From Balanoglossus misakiensis (lineage: Eukaryota; Hemichordata): DNA of 64,000 nt. The stretch lies in the NCBI GenBank assembly GCA_040954595.2, contig CM082591.2:868001-932000 (forward strand), read 5' to 3'. A program made the translations under genes and the position numbers. The notes beneath the pieces were generated by a model, which saw only the letters and a list, made by a program, of their open reading frames with translations, made no database searches and had not been told where the DNA came from. Shown here in pieces: positions 41,616 through 52,691 of the stretch (position 1 is the first letter of the stretch; each line of letters starts with the position of its first letter).

Positions 41616-44021
41616 TTACAATGGGGGCATTCCTGTGAAGAAATTATATTCTAGTTCAGAATTATTGAAAACAATGGCTTTTGTAACTTCGTTTTCAGTC
41701 AAACATGACTGAAAGGTTAGAAAGATTTGGTCGTGATGAGGGCGCTTCTAGGCGAATGACTGGTTTTTGATAATCTATGTCATAAAATATGCCCTTCATT
41801 TTGAAATATATCAATCATCATGCATTGAATTTGTTGTTAGCAATGAAGATGGCCCGTTATATAAAACAAACGTTCATCTAACACCTTTGGTTTCTTTTGT
41901 CAGACATATTTCCCAGGATGCACCGCTCTCTATGTCATGATATTAGGTTCACTTCCGGTGTCAAAATGGCAGACGACGTAACAAGCTGGGTTGCTTTGCC
42001 AGAGGCCGAAGACTGTAGTACGCCAGTGAATCGCTCAAGGAACTTGGAAGGATGTCAGATGCTTGCAAGATTTGATAAACTAATGAGGGATGGACTACGA
42101 ACGTTCGTCATATTCCGCGCCGTTCCAGCAAACATATAAACGGAATACTGTGCAGAAACGCTAGGCAACCGTGTGACACCTTGTGCCGTGTCAAGTCTCT
42201 CGTTGCTCATGACCTTTATGATGGGAGGTCAGGATATTGCCAAATTATACGGAGAACGTGGATGTGTGCCTGGACAGGAATGAACAGCCATAGCACCTGT
42301 ATTGACAAGGTAAGTCATGACTTTTTCTAGTAGATATTAAACCGTTGAACCCATAAGAGAACTACATGTATTCTTATAGTCGCGCATGGCCTGATACAAA
42401 TGTATCCTGAATCCCTTAGGCTAAACTCACTCGCAGCGTATTTTTGGAGGAGACTTTATTGGCTGGAAAATTATTGTACTTACGGCACCGGTTTTCGGAT
42501 TCGTCTGACCCATCCTTGCATTCTCTGGATCCGTCACATAAATGTTCAGCATGAACAAGGTCACCATCGTCGCAATAGGCGAAGTCTATCGTTGGGAGAA
42601 CGAAATAAGTAAATGTGGATAAACTTGTAAGCTCGCAAGCCAACGGCCTGATACTGTACCGATAACACTTAATACAGCACATTTTACAGCAGAGGTGTCC
42701 ATCGGATCATTGAGTTAGCAGAATAGAATGTCTAACAGAGACTGAGAAAACGCAGGGTACTAGTAGATTACAGACTACCGCTGTACTGCTGATCCTTGCA
42801 ACTTACCGCAGAAATCAGCGAGTTCATCACTGTTATCGCCACAGTCATCCACTGTGTTACAGGTTAACCACATCCAAATACATTTGCCGTTGTCACATTT
42901 GAACTGACCGTCCTTTTGAGAGCATGCTGGGAAGTGAGAACAAATATGGCTGCATGAATCATGACAACTGCGAAAGGATCACTAGGCAACCATACATATT
43001 GAGGACATAGAGCGCCCTCATTCATGATCGGGATTCCAGGGGTAATGAATACGTATTTTAAAGGGTGGGTGTCGTCCCATCTGCGGCTGCGGGTACGGGT
43101 CGTCCACATGACGCAGTTGCTAGCGAGTCAAATCAGGCAGAACATGTACCTGCAACAATGGACGTGTGCATCATTGAAAAACATAAGGTTGTTGTTGCTT
43201 TGTTTTACATTGTACATCATTGCGAACACTGCAAAAGTTGCCAAGCAATTTATAAACAACTTACGGCAGTTTTTCTCGTCAGATCCGTCACCGCAATCGT
43301 CCATTAGGTTACATATCTTCCATTCGTAGACACAGTTTCCGTTGTCACACAAACGTTCATAGCTTTTGCTGCAACCTGCAATCACACAGAAACGTTAACC
43401 GTGATTAGATCATTAACACTGCTACTGTTTCGGAATAAATTCATCTTCGCGAGACAAACAGCCAATTTTCGGTTGTACCTTGATACCACGATGGTACCAT
43501 TAATCGTAATCTCTAGATATTTTTCTGCAGTGGTAAACATTGAGAGATTTTCCACACTGGGAATCATTAACCAATTTTTCGGCAAAACAGTGTTAGGATC
43601 GTATCATTCGGCTATGTTCGGCCGTAATCGCATGGAGTTGAATGTCACATACAGAACTAGTACTATTATCTCTAGGACATCTAAATCCATGGCCAGATCA
43701 GCCATTCTTGAAAATAACCTCACCCCCAAGGCCGTTTCACAAAGTGGACCCCCCCCCCCCGGGACTAGGATGAATTTGACGACGCGAATCTTTCACGCCA
43801 AAAGCAACAGTTCTGTTCCAAACACTCAATCGACAGTTTCCAGTGCAAGGTTGTGTTCTGGTCCGTGATTCGAGCAAAGAAAGATCACAAAATCGGAAAC
43901 ACCCACAGTTTCAGCTCTTATTTCTAGGTCTGTAGAAAATGATTAATACCTTACCTCCAATTTTATTTGCCGAACAAATGGTCGTCAGCAGGAAAAATGT
44001 CAGAAGCAGAAGACGGTCCAT
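41616..44021 (-). CDS. small secreted protein with three LDL-receptor class A repeats
   Basis: Exons on minus: 44021-43955, 43375-43265, 42926-42807, 42585-42484 and probably 41632-41616, all in frame, giving 138 residues. Exon 1 encodes a signal peptide ([18 protein letters not shown]). Each of the next three exons is one LDLa module with the pattern C-x-C-C-DxxD-C-xDxSDE-C: [18 protein letters not shown]...C and [12 protein letters not shown]. All are phase 1-1 exons, as usual for this module. The first and third have full acidic calcium-binding motifs; the second has Asn in place of Gly. There is no membrane span, so the product should be secreted. The last exon (5 codons and a stop) rests only on a good acceptor and phase. 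A different 3' end is possible. Confidence 0.8.
41909..41976 (+). promoter_or_regulatory. ZNF143-like, ETS and YY1-like sites in LDLa gene intron 4
   Basis: TTTCCCAGGATGCA, then ACTTCCGGT (41951-41959), then CAAAATGGCAGACGACG. The order and sequence match the cluster at 32986, including the first five codons (MADDV). It is antisense to its host gene. Confidence 0.4.
41966..42139 (+). CDS. possible short nested ORF (MADDV...)
   Basis: 57 codons from an ATG embedded in the YY1-like site, ending TAA at 42137-42139. Beyond the stop, a strong donor GACAAG|gtaagt at 42309/42310 suggests a spliced transcript. The peptide matches nothing I recognise, and after MADDV it is unlike the one at 33025. 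It may be a uORF of an RNA whose main exons were not found. Confidence 0.2.
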   Translation: MADDVTSWVALPEAEDCSTPVNRSRNLEGCQMLARFDKLMRDGLRTFVIFRAVPANI

Positions 44022-44851
44022 TATAGTGATGTTTTTTTCTGAAATACGCAACGACCGAGAAGAGACGAGAAGTTGTTCACTCTGCTGTGTACTGAATGTT
44101 TATACTGACCAGATCGTGATTTCATATCTATTTATGAATAATCTGAGATTTGCTTTGTTGACCCCTAACCTTTATTTGTCATTTGTTTCTTTTGTTATGC
44201 AAATGACCAAATTAACGCCCTCAAGTAAGGACCAAACTGTCAATGGTGCGGGCACGTTTTTTTGCACTCTATTGAGATAAGTCCACTCATAGTGGTTTTG
44301 TATGGGGGGCAACTTTGTGCGGGCAAAGAGCAATAGGCGCTACCCCTATCGCCAAGAAATAAATGTTGACAAAGTCATCGCGTAAAACTAAGTAAAGTGA
44401 AATTTAACACCACGTACCATCACCGTTTCACTCACAAAATTAATCGGAAAATGCGTAACTACATACATATGGTGTTATTAAATTCATCCAATTTGTTCAG
44501 TTACTCAAACTTGTCGAGAGTATCTCATGTCAACCTGTTGGCATCGGAGAAATCATTACCACCTTTTTTAAAAAGTAAATTACATGTAGTAATGCATTTG
44601 CGGTAAGCCCTGTCAGTGCTTCTGGTTTTCATCATTCTGTCCAAGGGCATGGCTACTTCATTAAAGGTTGCCAAGCAACGCGTCATGTGATACACGCAGC
44701 GAGTATCTCCCCAAAGTCGCTGGCTGGAACGCGGAACTGCCAATCAGAGACGCCCGGCGGACGTGCGCAGAAGAACTTAACCCAGTGCCATAAATCGCAT
44801 GAGATTGTTTCTCTCTCAATTCTTGACTGTCGAAGATGCCACTGCGACGCG
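44022..44851. promoter_or_regulatory. divergent promoter region LDLa / Ras-like
   Basis: 830 bp between head-to-head starts. It holds an RFX X-box-like palindrome GTTGCCAAGCAAC at 44667-44679 and a CCAATCAG box near 44737, both within 200 bp upstream of the Ras-like ATG. The region near the Ras-like gene is GC-richer than the rest. Confidence 0.45.
44667..44679. promoter_or_regulatory. RFX X-box-like palindrome
   Basis: GTTGCCAAGCAAC fits the RFX consensus (GTNRCC, short spacer, RGYAAC). It lies 173 bp upstream of the Ras-like start codon, within the range typical of X-boxes in ciliary genes (known for RFX targets). Binding is not shown. Confidence 0.5.
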
Positions 44852-47763
44852 ATGCTGTGCACTAGAGCTACCTACAGTCCCTACCGTCGGGAACTCGCCC
44901 AGAGTCACTTCGAGGAGTTTGAAAGAGGCGTCTCCTGGATCGACGAGTTGCAATTCCATGTGGTTCTTCTCGGTCCGAAGAACGTCGGCAAAACGTGTAA
45001 GTATACACAGTAATCATCTGACACACTTTCACATTAACAGCACTGCCTTACACAGTAGTGGAAAAAAGTACAGACAAATTATTCACTCATGGATGCTGTA
45101 CAAATCTTTCACTTTGTTATGACGTCCAGGACGGTAGCCATAGCGACTTGGGTAAAATATTTATCATTTGTACCGACGGCGAGAGTGTTTCTGGCACAGG
45201 AAATCTTAATTTACGCCAAATACATGTACATGTATATATCAATTGCTAGTTGATATGTATCATAGTCAGAGAGAATAACACACAGCTGTTTTTATTCTTT
45301 GATAATTTCCGAGGTTTATCATGTTTGAAATCCCTTGAGTCCGTTCTGTTCACAAAGAACAGATATACATGTTTATATGAACACAAATCATGTTTATTCC
45401 AGTTTATAAGTCTACTGGGCTGTTGTCACGTGAGCAACTAGTGTTCCTGCTTTGCTTCACCACAGTTTGTTTTGGTCTATAACCTTCTCCCCCAAACTCA
45501 CGGGGGTTCCTTTTGCGCTTATAGATTGCACGATTTCAAAGGTTATCTGAGGAACCGCGTACACAATCCTCGCTCTAACGTGCATTAAGATCAAAATAGG
45601 GACACTCTCACTCAAAGTGGGTGGGCTAGAATACGCTTCACTGTATTGATAACGAGAAATACCACGGTCAAGTGAATCTTCTGTTTCGAAACTTCTTTAC
45701 AAAAGTTCAATTTTCCGTGAGTTGACCTTCACGCGTCCATAATTAGCCCAAATCATTAAACGTAAGCTGCCGGACAATTGGACCAGAAGTAATGAAATTA
45801 TTCTGTCCAAATTGTATTCAATAATGGGATAATTGACTTTCCCCGTCAGTACACACGGTTTACAGTACACAGTACTCGATGTACAATTTGTGAAATTAAT
45901 TGAAGGTTTCTCAGTACTAATTGTTTTGTCTTCATTTCTTTGATTTTCTAAACTTTTTCATTTTCAGCTCTGACTGCAGCCTTCACTAAGGGTCAATACC
46001 ATCACTTGGATCTTGATCCTCATGGTAAGCGAACAATTCACTACTTTCCAACAAAATTTGCAAAATTCACATAATTGAACGTTAACGTTGCCACCCTTTG
46101 GGGGTAGGCAGTCACATGACCTCCATGACTGAGATCTATGAAAACTATTCACAACATTTCGAAAAGCATGACGTCGCATCAAGAGGTTACGACATTTTGT
46201 AGCCAACGGTAATTGTTTACCGAGAGATCAAATGGCAAGGTTGCCATATGTGATCTGACATTCTCTAATCATTCTTGTTATGTGGAGAAAATGGGTCAGT
46301 TGCAGATAGTTTATCACAAGTTTCGTTGTTTTATTTCTTTTTCACAGAATTTATATATGAAACACAAGAATTAGTGGATAATGAAATAGCACCGCTGCAA
46401 ATCATGGACACAAGAACTGGGGTAAGTTTGATTATAGACAGTAGAGGGGGAGATGGACGCGTCTCTGCGGCAAATCATTTGTACTGTCTATGGTTTGATA
46501 CTACCGCACATGCGCGAATGATTAGTCCTCGTGTGAAGCCAAGCTGACTTTTCTTCTCAAAGAAGTGTCAATGACCATTCGATCTTTCTCTCTGCACCTA
46601 ATCATGGCGTGCAGGCTCTATTGGTATGCCTGGCACGTACTTTCAATTATTATATCTGTAAACATGGCCATGAGAAAGGTTATTGCAGAACAGAAATCGC
46701 TAGTTTGACAGGGGTGTAATCTTGATATGTTCCTTTAATTCGACGAGATTCACAAATTCCTCACTGATAGATAAAATATGCTCTACGCTATAGTGGCATG
46801 TTGGAATAAAATAGGCGTTCTTTTCATCAACAGGAAGAAAGCAGATTGTGTCTAGAGGACATGGCAACAACGCTTCAAGTCGGAGAAGGTTTCATCATCG
46901 TTTACTCCATTGCAGACAGGGAAAGCTTTGAAGACGCCAAGCGATTCCAAAGTCTGTTGCACCAAGTGAGGAAAACCAAGGACGTTCCAATTGTTTTAGT
47001 CGGTAAGAGAGAAATGCTAGACTCTGTCTTACCGCACTGTACATTGTATTTTGTTTTACGACCGCTCCATGTTCTGCAGATCTGTACTTCGAGAAGCAAA
47101 TTGTCCTAATAATATATTCGGATGGAGGGCTATTGGCGAACTTGCAACTGATGGCCTTCTACCCTCCCTCCCTCTCCCTCTTTCGCCCACACTCACACGT
47201 TATTAGCTTCCCCCCTCCCAACATCTCTCCCTCCACATTTCTTGTCAATTGTCCTTTTTTCTCACATGTTTCTAACAATCTTTCCACAGGAAACAAGAAA
47301 GACTTAAAAGACCAGAGAGAGGTAACCGTCAAAGAAGGTCGTGATCTGGCCTTTCAAATAGGCTGCTCCTTTTATGAGGTTTCTGCACATTTGGGACTGG
47401 AGAGTGTGAAGAAGATCTTTCATGACATAGTTCGCCAAATAAGGTATCCCTATCTCTTTGTAGTTTCCCAATTTGTTGATTATCTAGTTTTAATTCCTCC
47501 TTTCCGCGTCTCATCATAAACACGACTGCGGGTATAGGTCGCACAGTTGCTAGCAAATCAAAGTAGGCGTGTACTACTGTAGACTAACCTCCCCTAACTC
47601 CCGTAACTCACTTTTTGTCCACAGGTCAGTTAAGAATTACAAAGCCACACTTGAAAAGAAAAGAAGACAACGAAAGAATACTACGAAGAGATTCATCTAT
47701 CGTTATCTTCTCTGCCAAGGACTGGGATCCAATCACCGTGATCCCTTCAAGAATGACTGGTGA
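44852..47763 (+). CDS. divergent Ras-like small GTPase (RERG/RASL family-like)
   Basis: Exons 44852-44996, 45968-46024, 46348-46421, 46834-47002, 47290-47443 and 47625-47763 give 245 residues. The ATG at 44852 is the first in frame; the frame is open upstream only to a GTG at 44687. G1 is GPKNVGKTS (residues 41-49), G4 is GNKKD (149-153), and G5 is EVSA. G2 and G3 are atypical: the effector-loop Thr of DPT is replaced by DPH, and the DTAGQ motif reads DTRTGEE (88-94), lacking the usual Ala-Gly-Gln. The C-terminus is basic (KKRRQRKNTTKR) and ends in NDW without a CaaX box, so it is not prenylated, as in RERG-type proteins. It may hydrolyse GTP poorly (inference). It is divergent from the LDLa gene. 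Confidence 0.88.
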
Positions 47764-48476
47764 CGTATAGAACGAAAGAGGTTAAATTAAAGGAAAGAAA
47801 CCTGCCTCTGCTACGGGGACATAATTCCCTCTGTGCATTCCAATGGTTCGCGGGCTCTCTCGTGTACGCGTGCGCGGAATTTCCAGCGTAACCTGGTAAC
47901 TGTGGTAGAATCCCCTGGCGTTTATTCACTGCCTGTTTGCAATGCTGACCTAGTTCTTCCACTATTAAAGTTAAAATAGATCATTACCCTTTACCCTGCC
48001 GAACGCGCACATAAACACAGCAGTTTGGTGTACATGTACATGTATTTATTTGTGTGTGCCCACGCTCTTTATTAGTGGTTATTGATCTCATGGTAATTCA
48101 CTTGACAAGGGCCATTCACAAAGCTTACATAATATATCCCAGCTTGTCATAACCAGATTCACCAAGGAGGGTCAAAGACAATTGTGGCGAACGAGGACCG
48201 TGTAACTCTGGCGATATCGGAAGTAGAAATGTGTTGCTGTTGTTGTTGTTCCGTGTAATGACCAACGTCGAAAAGGAGACAACGGGTCAAATTTGAGACC
48301 TGCTCAGATCCGAGAGCTGAGACCAGAGGTTGAGGCCTTGACCTGAGACGCAGGTGGCGCTGTACAAACACGGTGGACAAATTAGGACAGGGCAACCCCC
48401 GGCCTCTGATCATCGAAGCCAAAACTCAGGTCAGTGTTTTGCGACGGCTGGTCGAGACGACTGCGTCAAAGCAAAA
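47764..48476. other. intergenic, Ras-like gene to NHR gene
   Basis: 713 bp. It contains the 3' UTR of the Ras-like gene (ATTAAA near 47964) and the 5' region of the NHR gene. A short TTG repeat lies near 48234-48249. No frame is supported, although the NHR frame is open upstream of its ATG to a GTG at 48354. Confidence 0.4.
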
Positions 48477-49415
48477 ATGGGGACACGTAGAGAGCGTTTG
48501 AAGCAATTGATCTACTGGCTGGACAACCAATACAAACTAGAGGAAAGGAAATTGCACGCCCATGTTGCAGAGGTCGTTCAGAAAATACAAGAGAGTGCGA
48601 GGCAGCTGTCAACGCAGTTGAAAACTGAATATAAATCCAGAAAGATAGCTCTGCAAAGAGAGGTTGAAGATTTGGAGGAAGAGTGGATACGGACAGCAAC
48701 GGAAAGCGTAAGAAAGACAGGAAGCCACGAAACGAAATCGGAGGAAGAAGGGGAAGTTGGGTATGTTGAATTTCAACCTTCATCCGCATTTGCAGAATTT
48801 GGACCTGAACATATTGGTTCGCTTGTGAGTCTCACTTGCAAAGACCCAGTCAAATGCAGTCCCGATACAGCATTGTCATCGGTCAAAGGTCAGAAGCAAC
48901 AACACCTGGATGCAGAGACTTCTAGACAAATCAACTTCACGGAACCGGTACAATTTCATAGTTGCCATGGAAGCAACCTGGAACTGTCTAAAGATATGAC
49001 GTCTGCACAGCGGAGGAGGGGATACAACAATGCAGTGGCGTTCACTCACAGACAAATCCACTGCGGTGAGAAAGTATCTCTGCTGTTCACAAAGAAAGCA
49101 ACCTGGTGGTCGGCCAATATGGCCGTCGGATTCACCAATCAAAACCCAGATAACATGACGCCACCCGCGCTCCCATCTTCCGTGATTCCTTGTCCAAAAG
49201 ATTTGCATCATGGGTACTGGGTGGCACAGATTCCACACGAATACCGCGAGATTGATAACATACTGAGTTTCTGGGTGAACGCAGAGGGCGCAGTTATGTA
49301 TTCGCTCAAGGATTTCAAGAAAGGTGCTATTGTTGAAGGTGTGGACACCAGCTTGCCGTTGTGGGCAGTCATAGATTTACGCGATGACGTCATATCCGGT
49401 ATTCGATTGGTGTGA
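48477..49415 (+). CDS. coiled-coil plus Neuralized homology repeat protein, intronless
   Basis: One uninterrupted frame of 312 residues from the ATG at 48477. Residues about 5-75 form a charged, heptad-like helix (KLEERKLHAHVAEVVQKIQE and onward), like the coiled coil of TRIM or NEURL-type ligases. Residues about 160-312 are a Neuralized homology repeat (NHR): FHSCHGSNLELS, NNAVAFTHRQI, WSANMAVGFTNQNP, YWVAQIPHEY, LWAVIDLRDDVISGIRLV. There is no RING or B-box in this exon. The frame upstream of the ATG stays open for 41 codons, so an upstream exon supplying a RING or B-box is possible but not seen. NHR domains bind protein partners such as Notch ligands in Neuralized (known). The absence of introns is unusual here and could reflect retroposition. 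Confidence 0.88.
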   Translation: MGTRRERLKQLIYWLDNQYKLEERKLHAHVAEVVQKIQESARQLSTQLKTEYKSRKIALQREVEDLEEEWIRTATESVRKTGSHETKSEEEGEVGYVEFQPSSAFAEFGPEHIGSLVSLTCKDPVKCSPDTALSSVKGQKQQHLDAETSRQINFTEPVQFHSCHGSNLELSKDMTSAQRRRGYNNAVAFTHRQIHCGEKVSLLFTKKATWWSANMAVGFTNQNPDNMTPPALPSSVIPCPKDLHHGYWVAQIPHEYREIDNILSFWVNAEGAVMYSLKDFKKGAIVEGVDTSLPLWAVIDLRDDVISGIRLV

Positions 49416-49643
49416 TTCAAAGGCGCACGCGCATAACCTTGAAGCAAAAAGATTAGAGTAATTTATTTTTTTCAATAGAAAACAAATGCTTCGCACCACA
49501 TAAACATCCAGAGTCATCAAGAACTTCTACAAGAAACCAGTGATTGAAAATTGCGTCAAGCCGAGATGAACATGCAGAAAAATATACCCAGCCAAATCAC
49601 CAACTTAGGGGCATTTCTTCGACAAACATTGTCACATATATTT

Positions 49644-52600
49644 TTAAGAGAAAACGAGGTCAAACACCAGTCTGTAGTCATTTGTGACAATCATTAAATA
49701 GGGCAGTTCGTCGATAAATTCACTTTTCTTCCCAGCTTCTTTTCTTTGTTGGACGATGGATTGTGACCACGTGGATTTCGGCCATCCAAGGAATTTGTCG
49801 GCACCTGCGAATGGAAGATTGGAAAGATCTTGTCATGTTTTGACTGTCATAGAGTGTCCCGTACAGGTTGAGATAACACGCTAGGGCTCCTCGTGTAGCG
49901 TTTGACATATTCTTGGCATCGATAATTACAAAGAAAACGGTTTGAACTGCACAGAAGGAATATTCAAGGCGAAAATGAAAAGCCATCTGGGGTCTAGACC
50001 GCAATGAATGCTTGAGTGGTAACAATGTATCACCCTAAACAAAACAAGCGAATTACTTCCCTGTTGGCAACACATTTCTTTGTTAGACTTGCAACAATTT
50101 ATACAATAATTATCTCTTATCAACTGAGACTGGCAACAATGTATACAATAACAATCAATGGTCAGTACTTTCCTTATGTGCAGCTCAATCCGTTTTCATT
50201 GTATGTTGTGCTTTTTTGTATCGTCCGGCAAAAAGCATGGCTGTCAAATGTAATAGCACGATGGCTACTTACGGAGGCACATTTCTTCTTCTATGAGTAA
50301 TTGTATTCCTTTGTCTTCCTCCATATTTTCTGGGTAGCGCATGGCTAAATCTGCTTGTGTAAGGATATGTCTTCTAGCTTGTATCTTTTCGTTCATGAAT
50401 CTGATGATTTCCTGTACAAAACAGTTGTGATGTCATGAAACATTTACGGATTATGGTTTATGAATACTGGTTAACGTAAACATTACAGAATAAAAAAAAC
50501 ATATGAGCAGAGATCAAAAACTTTGTGAAGTTTTCTCGTATTGTTGATGCTTGATTTTTTGTGAATAGTTGCTATGTTCGGGAAGACTGACCTCTGACCC
50601 GACGGGATAAGCAACGTACACACACTTGATCTTTGATTCCTTCATGATGTTGGCCACTGTGCTGGCGATCATTTCTGTGACTTCAACAACTTTATCTTTG
50701 ACAGATTCGCATGTTTCGCTGTTTTGAGGATTTTCTTGACACCTGTGAATCGAAAGAACAATTTGCTCATAATATCCAATTTAGTATTTTTGTATCTCAT
50801 TTACATAAGCTACTTTTCGTTTGAATGTAAACATCATAAAAGTTTTATAAAATGTTCATATCTTAAAATAACTACCCACCATTGAGCAGTCTTATTTCTC
50901 CAATGTATCGCCAAATACTTTTCATCGTCACAGAATTTGTTGACGGTGTTCATGACAATATCCAACATCTCCGTGATGACTGGCGCCCTCAATAGGTGGG
51001 CATCAATTTTCGTTGACATCTCTGAATCATTTTCGTTATTTATAAATCCATCTGGGTCATAAAAGGCCAAACACGTCACTTCCGGTTTCACTTTCCGCCA
51101 GCTCTCTTTTGAATTCTTTGGAAGGTCCTCTTGACTTGGAAGCCTAATGTCGAAAATGTCTTTATAAAGTTGACGAGTACTTTCATAATCATCTAGATTT
51201 TTGTTCGACCAATAAATGACCTGTATATCCAAGTTGGCACAGTGGCGTTTAAATTGCTGTAAAGTGGCAGTTGGCACAATTTCGTGGATGGAATCGGCAT
51301 CAAAGATTTTATTCGCGGATGTCGTCAATTTTCTGCCGTCATCGTCCTCACTGATGAAAGGTACTTGCACCATCGTCCGATTGTTTCTGATGGACAGCGC
51401 CATCGCGTCTTTGAATCCGCCATATTGGGAATGTTTGAATACAGTGTAGTTTGCCGGGAAGACTGGCAGAAGGTATGGCAACGCCTCGTCTGGGATCTGT
51501 GTCGTCTTTTCGCGCAGACTCTTTGCCACTGTTTCAAATTCTTCCCAGGTGGTAACATTCTGAAAGGCTTTTGACGTCATTATCTGTTTGATAAGTGACG
51601 GAGTCAGCGCTGCAGCGGCAACCTATAAGAATAAAAATAAGCAATTTCAAATATGGACACCCATTGTTAAATCTTACAGACGCGGTCTCTGTAGGCTACA
51701 CCGGAAGTGCTCTGAAATACAACTTTATAACATAAACGATTGTAAGATGTGTTTCTTTTTGTAGTTGTGACGGCGCAAGGAGTCAAAAGTCACAGGTTAA
51801 TTCGAACAGTCGTTCATTTCCGGCAGGGCAAAGAATTCCGATTTCCACGTACCTGGGAGGGGGTATGTTGTGTGTGAGATGGCGTGACGGGATTGGTGTA
51901 ATTTCTGGAGGTGAAGGGGCCAGACTTTTCATTTCCCTGTTGATGAAACGACTTGTGGATAGATAACGTTGAATTTACAATCGGATATTTTTATTGATAA
52001 TTTTCAGGCGTTGTTATTGTCAAACTAAACAAAATGGCCGACATATTTGTCTGCAACACAGACTTGTTTTTATCGCAATGCCACCAGCGGTGAAGAATTG
52101 CCTCATAATCCCTTTGAATGTTACTGCATGCTTGTGCAATGTTGGTATTCTCTGACCATTTCCACCAGACGTCAGCAAAAACGTCATTTTTTAATCCCAT
52201 GGTGACGCCACATTTGTCAGGGTAAATCAACGACACCATTTTATTCAGATAATATTAATTTGAAAAAATAATCATGACAAACGCTCTGAAATCTCTGTTG
52301 GCAAAATATTATTGGCCACATATATATGTATGTAAACATAATCAGTAAATTCCTTATACAAACAAAGTCAACTAAATCTAATGTTCACATACATTCCTGT
52401 TCATTCACATTTATTTTAGATAAATGGCACAATTCTGACTTCTATCGGTCGTCTAAATATAAGCTTTGCTCGTATACACCAGAAATTGCCTACATTGTAT
52501 CATGTTTTACCTGAAACCGAAAATACAAAATCTACTTTGTGACGATGATGCCTCTAAAAGCAACTCACCTTCCGAACTCCAACGCTCCTGCTAACAGGCC

Positions 52601-52691
52601 CCATCCACATAAGATACAAAAACCATATGACAATAACGACCACCAGACGTCGAAATAACAGCCGCGGATTCGACACGACTCGACTCCACAT
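49644..52691 (-). CDS. type II membrane protein, O-fucosyltransferase-like
   Basis: Exons on minus: 52691-52569, 51622-50880, 50742-50592, 50411-50273 and 49804-49644 give 438 residues. Residues 1-15 are basic, and 16-32 are a single hydrophobic span with no cleavage site, so this is a signal anchor with a lumenal domain (Golgi or ER, inference). The lumenal part has O-FucT landmarks: YGGFKDAMALSIRNNRTMVQVPF (GGF and NRT..PPF blocks), FDADSIHEIVP and YLAIHWRNKT, which corresponds to the HxR donor-binding region. FLGWPKSTWSQSIVQQRK near the C-terminus resembles the F-x-G-x-x-S-T/S-F-S block. Similarity to POFUT-type enzymes is moderate, so the acceptor is unknown. The gene is convergent with the NHR gene, 228 bp apart. 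Confidence 0.72.
51991..52239 (-). CDS. 82-residue ORF in intron 1 of the O-FucT-like gene
   Basis: ATG at 52239 with A at -3, ending a few bases before CAATAAAAATATC, which contains AATAAA. The peptide has several Trp and Cys and no signal, membrane span or known motif. It could be a chance frame, a decayed exon or a small gene. It is not needed for the host reading frame, since exons 1 and 2 join in phase without it. Confidence 0.2.
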   Translation of the reverse strand: MVSLIYPDKCGVTMGLKNDVFADVWWKWSENTNIAQACSNIQRDYEAILHRWWHCDKNKSVLQTNMSAILFSLTITTPENYQ

